Assembly (NCBI GenBank): GCA_905221605.1
Contig: CAJNDS010002623.1
Span: forward strand, 1,042,871-1,106,870
Direction: 5' to 3'
Source of the DNA: Symbiodinium natans
Lineage: Eukaryota; Sar; Dinophyceae; Suessiales; Symbiodiniaceae
Length of the DNA: 64,000 nt
Positions within the stretch are counted from its first letter, which is position 1. Each line of letters opens with the position of its first letter. Positions 11,290 to 20,889 of the stretch are shown in pieces. Position numbers and translations under genes: made by a program. The notes below the pieces were generated by a model, which saw only the letters and a program-made list of their open reading frames with translations, did no database searches and was not told where the DNA came from.

Positions 11290-12476
11290 ACTGCCTGCGG
11301 GTACAAGATGCCGCTCCCCGTTTGGGTCACTTTAGCGTTTGCCACCCCACATTTCCTCACGGGCTACACACCTCTACTTCCTCTTGAGTTGAGGGCCTGC
11401 CAGAATGCGTCACACCTTCAGTCCTAAACCCACAAATCCTCAAGCCCTACACAAGCCTTAAGCTTGCGGGTGTGTAGGTGTCAGAGAAATTCGAGTCTAG
11501 GGCTTCCGAGGTGCAATCACACTGTAAGTCAGATGTTTCGGGTTTAAGGGACAAGGGTTAGGTAAAGGGTTTAGGGTTTAGGGTTCGAGGGAAAGAGTTT
11601 AGGGTAGTTTAGGGTTTAAGGGAAACGGTTTGGGGTTTAGGCTTTTAAGACAAAAGGGTTTCCAGTTTAGGGCTTAAGTAGGTTTAGGGTGTAGAGTTTA
11701 CGGCAAAAAAATTTTAGAAAAAGCCTTGCAGGCGCTTCGGCACTGGCCAAGCAGGGCGGCGACACGGAAATCGACAAAGTCGCCGGCAAGCCAGTTGGGT
11801 TGCTACGGTTTCGAATTCAGGGTTCAGGGTGTAGGCTATAGGGTTTAGGGTTTAGGGTTTAGGGTTTGCTGTAATATGGCGCAGATGCTGTGAAGGTTAG
11901 GATGAAGAAGAGGCTTGAAAGCTTCGTTAAGCCCGAAGAGCAGGCCTGGCCCGATCATGGAGGGCCATCTAAACCTTTCTCCCGCCCCACGCCGTCCAAG
12001 GCGGCAAAGCCACCCTAACCTATCCCCTATAGGGTTTTGGCCTAAGCTCACGTCAACTGACTTTCCAAAAAACCTCTTCCGTCACCGATGGTATGTCAGG
12101 CCGGTTCAAGGCCAGAATCTTACGAAGGATCCCAGAAGGTCCCAGGAAGCTGCAGGAGGTCCCGGGCGGCGACAGCAAGGTCCCAGTAGGTCCTAAAAGC
12201 CTCGATCTCCTTTTTTTTCACCCCGGCGCCCTGGTCCCTGGATGTCCCTGGGCACGCTTCGCCAAGAGGTCCGACATTGCTGGTGCCATGCTGTCTTCGA
12301 CATGGCCTGCAGTCATCTCGGCGGCGGCAAGGAGATGCTTTGCACTCCAGGACGTCATGTCTTGAAGCCCACGCTTCAAAGGTTTGAGGGGCGTTGTTTC
12401 CTTAGGGGTTTGCGGAGCTTTGGGGTGGTAGAGTTTAAAAGCTTGAGGATCTGTAGTCATTGAGGGCTTATAGGGT
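11290..12476. other. Degenerate telomere-like repeats, no gene seen
   Basis: Mostly degenerate TTTAGGG-like sequence (about 11570-11700 and 11830-11870) with unique DNA between. Short open frames show no motif. A possible 3' end of the gene at 12.48 kb is not visible beyond its stop. Confidence 0.5.
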
Positions 12477-14192
12477 CTACTCAGACTCTCGCGGCGCGCA
12501 CGGTGTCCTCCCAAAAGTGGTGGGGCTATCACTGGGGAGGCCTGCAGTGGGAATGCCTTCCTGCATCAGTGTCTCCGGATCCTTCCGGATGAACCGCATG
12601 GTCCTTTCATCGTAGAGCTTCGAAATCGCATGCTGCTTGTGCTTCTTCACGAAGATCAAGCCAAGGAAGGTGCCAAGCACAGAGATCATGCCGCCGACGC
12701 CGGTCAGCAAGTCGAATAGCTGGGGAAGTGCTCCCAGCTTCAGCTCTTGCACCATGGTGTCTTTCTGCCCTTTGATGCCAATGGCACATGTCCGAGCATT
12801 CGTGTCGGTTGTGACCTCCGGCCGATCTAGAGACCAATGCTCGCCAGGTAGCCATGCTGTGGCCGCATCATGGTGGATGTACGGCAAGCTGAAGTAAGCT
12901 GCAACCTCTTGGAAGAACATGTGGTCCCAGCCAACCTGGTTCTGGCATGTGACTTCAGCCACATGTATTCATCCTACAACCTTATATGATTGATCATGGT
13001 TCATTCATGGTTACTCGTTCTAGGGAGCTTCCAGCCAACCTGCTTCTTCTGCATGGTGGCAGTGCTACCTCCCGGCTGCACCCAGTTGAACTCCTCCGTC
13101 TCCTCCCTCTCCTTGCCTGGACGGAGGCGGATGATGAGATTGTCTCCATTGTTGCCTTAGTGGCTGATTTTCCTGGCCAAAAAAGTCGAACCTTTCCCTT
13201 TATTGTCAGACAGAATTGTACTTTACAAGCCCAAAAAGGTGAAAGGCCACCTACTCAGCTACGAAGTTGCAGGTGCTTGCGAGAGCGTAAGTCTCGGTAG
13301 CTGAGCTCTCCCATGGGCTGAAGTCAGCACAGGCACAGTCCGAAGCTTCGAACTGCAAGGGTGGGTTGTGCTCCTCGAGAACCTCAGGTCGCCAGGGTTC
13401 TTAGGGTTTAAGCCCTCTAGGGTCTAGGGCCTTTATTGTCTAGGGTTGAGGGCTTAAGGGCCTTTATGTTTAGAATTTAGGGCCTTTTGGGTATAGGGCT
13501 TCTTCCGTGGGCTTGACAAAATACTCTGACTCTTTGCGTTTCTGTTGAGAGACAGGGGGTGGCTACCAGGCAGAGGGAGAGGCATTCCTTCCAAACGCCT
13601 CATTCTGGGCTCACCCGAGGCTGGTGCTTGGGCTACTTGTTCCTAATGGCATCGACTGCCACCTCCGGGATTCCTATAGGGGCCTTGATAGTTAGAAAAA
13701 GGGTTCTGAGGTATATTATAGTATAAACACGTTAGGAAACCTAAGGAATAGTCTTACTCGCTACTCAGGCGTCTATATTATGGATGTAAGACATCATGAT
13801 CTGTTGCTCCTTGCCTTATACATGGAACCAAGGAGCCACGTCGACATACTGTGGTTCACGATGTCCAGAAAAGATGTACCCCATAGCCCTTTGCACCTTG
13901 CCACCCCATACGCAGCATAAACATGCATATGGCATGTTGCCCACAGGGACGACACTGAAGTGGATGGGTGGCGCTCCCAGGACAATCGCCCACACCTAGG
14001 AGACCACATGTACAAACAAGTCAAAGAGGTTCGACAAGCAAACCCTTACGGAAAAAAAAGACATCTTTTCGCTTAATGTCGCGGCCCGGGTACTCGAGTT
14101 ATACCGTACGACGCCAACGCCAACAGGGCAACAACTTGCATCACCAATGCGATCTTGCGATTCTGAACATCCACATCGGTATACTGAAACAT
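12477..14192 (-). CDS. Predicted two-pass membrane protein, at least four exons
   Basis: Family not recognised. Exon 1 (14192-14094) starts MFQYTDVDVQNRK and runs into a hydrophobic helix, IALVMQVVALLALASYG. Exon 2 (13995-13822) joins in phase and contains FSVVPVGNMPYACLCCVWGG. Exon 3 (13155-13040) contains NLIIRLRPGKEREETEEF. Exon 4 (12935-12477) contains CAIGIKGQKDTMVQELKLG, then a second helix, LFDLLTGVGGMISVLGTFLG, and a charged tail. The layout suggests short N-terminus, helix, large lumenal or outer loop, helix, C-terminal tail. The join of exon 2 to exon 3 is out of phase, so one small exon between 13.2 and 13.8 kb is probably missing. Intron 12936-13039 (GT-AG) is flanked by a perfect 12-bp direct repeat. 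Confidence 0.6.
13672..13740. repeat. Short dispersed repeat, copy 1
   Basis: Shares a degenerate pattern beginning TATAGGGGCCT, then a TTAGAA/AGGGTT core and a TAGTATAA motif, with the segment at 14211-14275. This copy is intronic in the membrane-protein gene; the other lies just upstream of its start codon. Confidence 0.45.
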
Positions 14193-14210
14193 GGCTCGGG
14201 AAACTCTACT

Positions 14211-14275
14211 ATAGGGGCCTGAATAATTAGAACAGGGTTTTTTGGGGGGTTTTTGTAGTATAACTACAAAGGGAC
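14211..14275. repeat. Short dispersed repeat, copy 2
   Basis: Partner of the repeat at 13672-13740: TATAGGGGCCT, then TTAGAAC and AGGGTT, then TAGTATAAC. It lies about 20 bp upstream of the predicted start codon of the minus-strand membrane-protein gene. Confidence 0.45.
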
Positions 14276-15482
14276 CACAAGGGAATACGATTAGTAATTA
14301 TTCCGACCCCTTTGTTATCTGAAGCAAAGCCCCACGGCTGCGGGACACAGCGCGAAAGGACGCGGCAAGCCTTGCCTGGATCAGGGTTTAGGGGTTAGGG
14401 TTTAGGGTTTAGGGTTTAGGGTTTAGGGTTTCGGGTTTAGGGTTTAGGGTTCCAACTCTGGATTTAACCTCTCATCCATCTTCGCCCATTTGTGGGCAAG
14501 CGCGTGCGCAATTTCGAAGCAGAATTGCTGCGGACGAAAGACATGCCGGATTCGGGCTTGGGGTTTAGGGTCTATAGGTTTTGGGCTTAGGGAAGCAGCT
14601 AAACAAGGCTCAAGGTCTTGGGGTGCAGGTTTCAGGTAATGAAGGGTTACGGCCATGTTGACTCTTCCCAGAACCCTGTTTGGTCTAGGACCTTGTCTTC
14701 GTGTACATTCTCTGAGATTGCCCAGTAGAGCCTGGAAAGAAGGTACCGTTTTCCTACCAGTTTGTTTTAACAAGTAACCCCAAAGTAAGAAGGGAGAAAG
14801 GGCCCAGTTCTTTCTAGCAGTTACAAAAAGTCCTGTCTCAAAGTTAAGGTTGCTCTGGCTGTCATCTCCCTCACTCTGAGACCTTACTTATACTGTGTTA
14901 GAATGTGCTAGAAGCATGAAAGGTCTGGCAACTAGGATCGTGTCCTCGAAACCTTCCCAACCTTTAAGGCCCTTTAAAGGACACGCCATTAAGGGGTTGA
15001 CAGCCCAAGAATAGCACATGTTAATAACCGCTCTGGAACAGTATGAATGGATATGAATGGGCCGTTAGCCGCTTCCAACCGCACCTGTCATTGACCGCCT
15101 TTTGAACCAGTTAGAACCTTCATATCCAGCACAAGGAACCTTCCGGGGCCCAACTAAAGCCGGCTAAAATCTTGAATTGCAAGCGCATGCACACCTCCGA
15201 AGGCCCCCTCAAATTCCCACAAACACAACTCAAAAGCCTGACCCCTTGAACAGCCCTGCAACTCGTCATCGCGCTGCAGAACCTGTGTTCCGTGAAATTC
15301 CAGGTCTGACCTCGGAGGGTAAATCCAAAAACGTCTCGGCCGTTTCAAAGCCACTTCACATCAGTGGCTTGCGACCCAACACCTTCTCTGCTGCAATGCC
15401 AAAAACGCCGGAGGGTTTAGGCCAGGCATGATTCTATGATGTTCGGGATTCGGGCTGCAGTGGAGGATTCAGAGCTGGCCTT
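14276..15482. other. Intergenic with one TTTAGGG patch
   Basis: TTTAGGG-type repeats at about 14383-14452. The rest shows no coding similarity. It separates the P450 stop codon from the start of the membrane-protein gene; both genes are on the minus strand. Confidence 0.5.
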
Positions 15483-18400
15483 CTACCAGTCCCTGACATG
15501 TACAAGGAACTCTTCCTTGCCATTGCTCTTGATGTCCAAGGTAATCTTGTCACCGTAAGTGACCTAGGTTGCCCATTCAGAACATCTGCACAACATTAGC
15601 ACATCAGATCCGCTTAAACCTAATGCGTGAAACTATAAAGTAGCAAACTCTTCACAGGCTTGCCCAGTGACATTCTGTCCCTGTACCATCTCGAACCGGC
15701 AGTGACGAAGCAACTCCACTGTAGCAATCTTCGCTTCAAAAAGAGCCATGTCCATGCCTAGGCAAATCCGCGGTCCTGCTTGGAAGACAGGGAACTCGTG
15801 GGGCGACGGCGCGGTAAATGGGATCCATCTTTCTGGTCGGAAAGCCTCTGGTTCTGGATATCTTTTGGGATCTCGGCCCATGTTGTAGGGGCAGTAGCCC
15901 ACCTGTGTAAAAGCTGGCACCTTCCACCCACCGGGCAGGACGTCGTCTTCAAAGGCCATCTTCACATCGAAGGGGACCGGTGGCCAGAGCCGGAGAGCTT
16001 CGTAGATCACGCCATTCAGGTATGGCATCTCACTGGCGGATAAGCTCTTCATGTCCAGCTTTGTGCCTGGCAGCTTCTGCATGATCTCCTCATGAAGCCG
16101 AGACTGAATGTCTTGGTTCCGGGTGAGTTCGTAGAAGGTCCATGAGAGCAAGCAAGCCGTGGTGTCTCTGCCAGCAATGATCAAATGCAAGACCATCTGC
16201 TTCACAAAGTCCGCACTGAACCCCGCCTGCATGAACAAACATTATACCCCTCAACTCCATACTCCCAAAACCCTAAAGTCTGTGCTCAACCCGCCTGCAT
16301 GAACAGCGACCCCAAACCCTAAACCCTCTACCCTCAACCCTGAAACCCTAAACCCGAAACCCTAAACCCTAAACCCTAGACTCCCGCCTGAATGAAGAGT
16401 GCCAGCAAATCTCGTCGCTCAGGAAGCCTCAGTGGTTGAGTTCCCTGGCCAGAAAAGGGTTTAGGGTTTAGGGCTTAGGGTTTAGGGTTAAGTTTAGGGC
16501 TTGGGGTTTAGGGGTTTAGGGGTTTCAAGGTGTAAGGCTCTCTACAACACTCCCCCCCCCCAAACAAAAAAAAATAGTCGTCAAGCACATATGCTAGGAT
16601 TCTGTACACCCCGAAGATAAATGGTTAGCGTTCTTGAATATGTAGCAGGACTCTATCTACTCTATACACCCAACAAAGAACCAAAACCCTAAAACCCAAA
16701 GCCTCAAAGCCCAAAACACCTTGAAGGATACCGTTTGGCTAGCAAGAGGCTGTGGATCATCACGGCACTTCTTGACCAAACGATTGGCCTCCCGATCGAG
16801 CACTCGGCATGCTGACTTCATTGTCCGGTGCTTCCGGGATAGACGGTCCCAAAGCCAACGAGCTAATCCTCCATGTTGGCCACCAAAGGGCCACGGCAGG
16901 AACGTGCTGAACAAGAGGTAGGGCGCAATGGACTCGACAGCATGATTTCGCATGTTCGCCTGTGCCGTGTCGAAGGCCTTACCATACACGTTCCTTGGTT
17001 GTCCAGTAACCTGGGGGAATGAAAGGTTAACCTTTGGGATTTTAAGGGGATTATACTACCACAAAAAGGTTAAAGGTTGCCTACTCTACTACTAGGGTTC
17101 GGAACACCAACCGCCGTGTTGGACTCCTCTCCAAAGAAGATGCGCATGATGCTGTCGAGTGTGAAGTTGAAGAAGGACGACTGCAAGTCCACCTCCAAGT
17201 ATCGAAACAGTACCCTAAACCCTAAACAACCCTAAGCCCTAAACCCCAAACCCTCAACCCTAAACCCTAAACCCTCAACCCTAAACCCTAAACCCTAATC
17301 CCTCAACCCGAAACCCTGGAGCCCCCAAGTCCACCTGCTTCTTTTCATCTCGAGATCTCTGCAGAAAACGCCGCAAGACCTCTGCCTTCTCTATGAAAAC
17401 CTCGTTCATCAGGGAGCTGAAATTCTTCCTTACTTCTCCAATCTCCTACAGGAACCCTCAACTACACCCTATATCTTAAACCCCTTACTTCTCCAATTCC
17501 TACGGGAACCCTAAACTAAACCCCATAAATCTTCCCAAACCCCCAAAACAGGGTTAAAGGCTACTGACTCTGCGACTACGGAAACCCTAAAGAACTCTCT
17601 TTAAAGCCTACACATCCTGAAGCACCCCTCAATTCAAGGCCCTACTAAGCCGCTTATTTGATGTCTAAGCGTCCGACTGAAGATTTGAGCAGAGACCTTG
17701 CGCATGTTGCCCCACTCTTGCCCACGATCTTCGGAACCTACCCCATGCTTCACCACGAAAATGCCATCACCCAGGAAATCCTCGACGTAGAAGAAGAACG
17801 GATCATACCTTAATTCTGACTTCGTGTACTTGTTGAACTCGTCCTTCAAGATGTGGCGCACGCCCTCTGCGTCGTTCAGGATCACCATGGTCATCCCAGG
17901 GTGCCAGCTGAAACCCAGGTTTTTGGAAACAGGTTGCCCTTGACAAATCTCACAACGCCAGTCGTGAATACGGTCGCGGTTCGCTATGAGGTCCTTCAGC
18001 CAGCACTTAGTAGGGTAGCTAGAAATGAAACTTTTAACTAGCTGCCCTTGTTAAGAAGCCCAATAAACCCAAAAAGGCTAAGGATCGTTACAGTAAAGCA
18101 CCACAATGGGTCCTTCAGCCAGCCAGCAGGTTCATCGTGGCCGGGCCCTTTCGTCGCCGGCGTATCTTTCAGAAGGCCTTTCATTCGGGAGGATGCCCTC
18201 CATCCCCATATCAAGCGGTAGAGAACCTGGACAGGGAGGGTTTAGGGCTCAGTAGCGTTCAGGGTTTACGGGGCGTGGGGCTGGGGGCTTAGGATTTCGG
18301 ACGGGGGTTAAAAGTACAGGGTTTTTGCCACCTAAATCCTACATCCTACGCCCTCAACCCTGAACATCCCTGAAGAACCAACCCTAAACCCTAAACCCTG

Positions 18401-18522
18401 AACCCTGAACCCTGAAGCCAAAACCCTAAAGCCTGGACAGCCCCAAAGATGCCATACCCCAGGAGAGTCGTGGCCGCCAACTGCTTGGAAAGGGCGAATC
18501 CCTTCGAGTCATCCGTGGCCAT
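15483..18522 (-). CDS. Membrane-anchored cytochrome P450 (CYP86/704-like), nine exons
   Basis: A heme monooxygenase resembling the fatty-acid hydroxylase-type P450s. Exons: 18522-18433, 18226-18113, 17993-~17665, ~17428-17335, 17192-17112, 17010-16720, 16444-16388, 16226-15672 and 15563-15483. Exon 1 gives a hydrophobic anchor (KQLAATTLLGYGIFGAVQ). Exon 2 ends AGWLK and exon 3 carries NRDRIHDW and FLGDGIFVV. The I-helix is AGRDTT (exon 8), followed by the ExxR motif in YEALRLW, the PERW motif and the heme-cysteine loop FQAGPRICLG, matching FxxGxRxCxG. The last exon ends KEEFLVHVRDW. All key residues are present and most exons join in phase, so it is probably functional. Donors include GC (introns 1 and 7) and GA (intron 2), and five introns have direct repeats at their edges. 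The exon 3/4 junction is uncertain. Telomere-like repeats fill several introns. Confidence 0.88.
16222..16396 (-). repeat. P450 intron with three copies of its boundary sequence
   Basis: The intron 16227-16387 uses a GC donor. The 14-bp boundary sequence CCCGCCTGMATGAA occurs at both ends (16222-16235 and 16383-16396). A third copy lies inside (16290-16303), identical over 16 bp to the acceptor-side copy. CCCTAAA repeats fill 16312-16377. Confidence 0.75.
17184..17336 (-). repeat. P450 intron filled with telomere repeats, 11-bp edge repeats
   Basis: The intron 17193-17334 (GT-AG) consists largely of CCCTAAA-type units (17211-17312). It is bounded by the 11-bp direct repeat CAAGTCCACCT at 17184-17194 and 17326-17336, half of which is exon sequence. 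Confidence 0.75.
17994..18112 (-). mobile_element. Introner-like intron of the P450 gene (GA-AG)
   Basis: A 119-bp intron with a GA donor and AG acceptor. It is bounded by the perfect 15-bp direct repeat GGTCCTTCAGCCAGC at 17990-18004 and 18109-18123. Its core (coding strand GCTTTACTGTAAC, then TTTTTGGGTTTATTGGG, then AGCTACCCT and CTAAG) recurs almost intact at 57276-57390. Same-sequence copies plus target-duplication-like ends are what an inserted mobile intron would leave. Confidence 0.7.
18227..18432 (-). repeat. P450 intron 1 with CCCTAAA repeats
   Basis: A GC-AG intron whose two ends share the 9-bp sequence CTGTCCAGG (coding strand). Degenerate and perfect CCCTAAA units lie at about 18350-18415. 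Confidence 0.6.
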
Positions 18523-18711
18523 GGCTGGCGACACAAGTTTGGCTGCAGAAATGTTTTACATAAAATGATATGTAGTCACTGTCTCTATACATGCTGGACA
18601 AGCTCATCTTGTCTATCTTCGCTATGTTGCCTCATTAATTGCTGTGCTGTTTCTTGATCTTCTTCTTCTTCGTGCAATTAACCTCAAATAACAAAGGCAA
18701 GTAAGAAGATA

Positions 18712-19672
18712 AATGAAGGCTGTGAAAAACAGGCCTGGTACCCAAAACAGTTAGGGGACTCGAGGCTGGTTCACACAGCTACCGCTCTGCTACCTGTGCA
18801 CCCCACCGGTCAACTAAGCTCCTCGCCGGGGCATGCATTCCGGCGCATTCCTCAGTCCCAGACCGCTGCACTGCTTCAGACCGCTGGAGGTCGACTAACT
18901 CTCGCAAAGCAACCTGGCTGCGGGTGAGCGGGACAGCCGGGTGGGCGCAAATTACCGCAATCGCAAGCTTTCCAGGGCGACTGGCGGATAATGCTGCGTT
19001 TCTTTGAGATCAAAGTTTTCGCGAATGATCTCCCTTGCAGGTACATGCAAACGTTTCGGACATTGTCCGCACAAATTGCTCATCGTTCGACATCAGCTTC
19101 CAAATCTTCCGGATAGGCAATCCATCCCTGTCACCAAGCCTGAAACACAGCCGTGCACTTCGCCGGTGTAATGGGTTCGTTGTTTTGCAAACGAGCGGGT
19201 GCTTGCCCATCCCCAGTAGGCACACCTCTGCGGCCATTCTATGACCCATATCCCCACTTGCGGGTGGTTCACTATTGCTAAGAAGCTCTGCCAGAGCTTG
19301 CGATGCACCGTGAACAAAGCTTGTAGATGGTCCTGATAGCTCGGCCGATCTTCGTGTCGCCGCTGGTACGGGCTACCTCCGGTACAAGAAGTGCTGCTCC
19401 AGAAACAACCTTCATCCCCCATTCTCTTGCAACATTCATTGCAGACATGACCGGCTCCACGGTGTCATTCGAGGCTCCGTCAACCCCTGAGTAATCGGCA
19501 GGACAAATACTTGGTGCACACTTCCTTGTAGAACAGATTCAAACGTAAACTCGCACACTCGATCAGCAAAGTTGAGTGTTCAGTCTCGAGTTCGCATAGC
19601 CGACAGGAAGTTTCGTATTCGAGGTTGTCTGGCCCGAGCACAGAATCTAGCACTCCAGACAGCCATGACCCT
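18712..19672 (-). mobile_element. Inverted fragment of the element 1 3' end
   Basis: The minus strand matches 29460-30535 of element 1 with scattered changes and a deletion of about 75 bp. It encodes the C-terminal domain (SSTSCTGGSPYQ, then WVIEWPQRCAYWGWASTR) in one frame. That frame is broken in element 1 itself by an extra G. A separate one-base loss breaks this copy further on, after the GCVSGLV region. It is a fragment, not an autonomous element, and provides a second reading of the domain. Confidence 0.85.
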
Positions 19673-20186
19673 TCGAAGCGGCGACATATCCAAGTCAGCC
19701 AGCCGGAACTTCCGGGTCAGTCCGGTAAGGCAGTCCGGAGGTGGCCCATCGATTCCCGAACGACTGGCTGCTCCTCCATGGGCTTCCGCTCCTTTGCCGG
19801 CTTCTCCTTCTTGGGCTTCAATGTGGCGTTCTTGGCTGCTCTCGCTTCCATGAAGCGTCGCCAGGCGTCTGGTTCGTTGCCTTGTCGGATTTTTCCTCCA
19901 AGGTCTTCTCCTCCCTTTCCTCCAGAAACTTTACCCAGACTTCTTTTCTTTCTTCAAGGTCTTCTCCTCCCTCTTCGGGCCTCTTTCTTCCTCAGCGTCT
20001 TGGGAGTTGGCCGCATCAGCGTGGGCGCTCTGGCCTTGTCGGGGCGGCTCCACCATCGTGGGCTCTCTGGCTCGATGGGATGGTTGCGTTGCTCCATCAT
20101 TGCCACATCTTCGGTCCTTCCGCTGTCTCCTCTTTGGATGGCGGGAGTGATGGAACATAGATCGTGACTGGAGATGTCTCCTCGTC
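19673..20186. other. Junction region, no gene assigned
   Basis: Lies between the inverted 3' fragment and the truncated 5' LTR of element 1. Minus-strand frames of up to about 75 codons are Lys/Glu-rich (for example RKEVWVKFLEEREEK) but are not continuous. Possibly an old element remnant. Confidence 0.35.
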
Positions 20187-20339
20187 TGGATAGCCGTGCT
20201 CGCATTGGCTCAAGACGAGCCGAGCTCGAGAAGCTGTGAACAGCGCAGTGAAAAGAGTCCGCACTTCGTGCTGTGAGGGTTGAGTGTAGTCTTGACCTGA
20301 GGTCCCTCAGGCCCTGTAGCTGTGCCACGAGTTTCAACG
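20187..20339 (+). repeat. Truncated 5' LTR of element 1
   Basis: About 150 bp that match 35780-35932 almost perfectly and, with an internal deletion, 37590-37671. The match starts abruptly at AGCCGTGCTCGC and ends at GTTTCAACG, next to the primer binding site. The outer two thirds of the LTR are missing here. Confidence 0.75.
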
Positions 20340-20351
20340 TGGTAGCGGAGC
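20340..20351 (+). promoter_or_regulatory. Primer binding site of element 1
   Basis: TGGTAGCGGAGC directly follows the LTR end. The same 12 bases follow the 5' LTR of element 2 (40744) and the LTR piece at 37671. It resembles the TGGTATCAGAGC sites of copia elements that prime on initiator tRNA-Met, so the matching tRNA is a reasonable guess. Confidence 0.7.
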
Positions 20352-20364
20352 TTCGTGCTCCAGC

Positions 20365-20889
20365 ATGGACACTGGTGAAGAACGTGTGCCTGGACGAGAC
20401 CGTTCTCCGAGAGGCCGCAGTGCAAGCAGTCTGCGTTCCACAGGGCTTTCTGGTGCAAGGTCGCCGTGGGAGAAGAGAACGTGGAAGGTCTTTGCCAGCG
20501 CGACCAGCTTCAGTTCCACGCGGAGTCGACCCAAGGCAGTGGACAGCTACGACTGGAGCAGGCCATCAGCCACCAGTTGGGGCTGTGCCTTCGTTTGGAC
20601 CTCAGTTCTACAGATGGGAACACCCCCTCAGACAGCACCACAAGAACCCTTTCAAGTTCCGAATCTGCAGTTGCCCATTGCACCTGGAGTAGCTCAACAG
20701 ATGGAGTTCACAAGAGCAATGCTGCAAGCACAGGACGAGCAGATCCGACAGCAGGCAGCTCAACTTCAACAGATGAGTGCCATGCTGACGCAGGCATTGC
20801 AGCTTGCAAGTGCGAATGCTGTAAATGCCATTCAACACACATCAAACCCACTCCACCATTCAGAGCACGGTCAAACTTGGAAAACATAG
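20365..20889 (+). CDS. Gag N-terminal segment, element 1
   Basis: The C-terminal half of this frame (from about 20640) looks authentic. It is a Pro/Gln-rich stretch followed by a heptad-like amphipathic run containing LQAQDEQIRQQAAQLQQMSAM, probably a coiled coil. The inverted gag copy at 35.9-37.5 kb joins this segment directly to the Gag part beginning ATTxxSTSPT, which in element 1 lies about 1 kb downstream. So this is the true Gag N-terminus, cut off by an insertion. The start codon is uncertain. Confidence 0.55.
   Translation: MDTGEERVPGRDRSPRGRSASSLRSTGLSGARSPWEKRTWKVFASATSFSSTRSRPKAVDSYDWSRPSATSWGCAFVWTSVLQMGTPPQTAPQEPFQVPNLQLPIAPGVAQQMEFTRAMLQAQDEQIRQQAAQLQQMSAMLTQALQLASANAVNAIQHTSNPLHHSEHGQTWKT

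Noticed and set aside
16226-16238. Met-Phe-Met start for the largest P450 exon
   Set aside because: That ATG lies in the intron; the exon begins at AG|GCGGGG and joins to the exon ending LFIQ.
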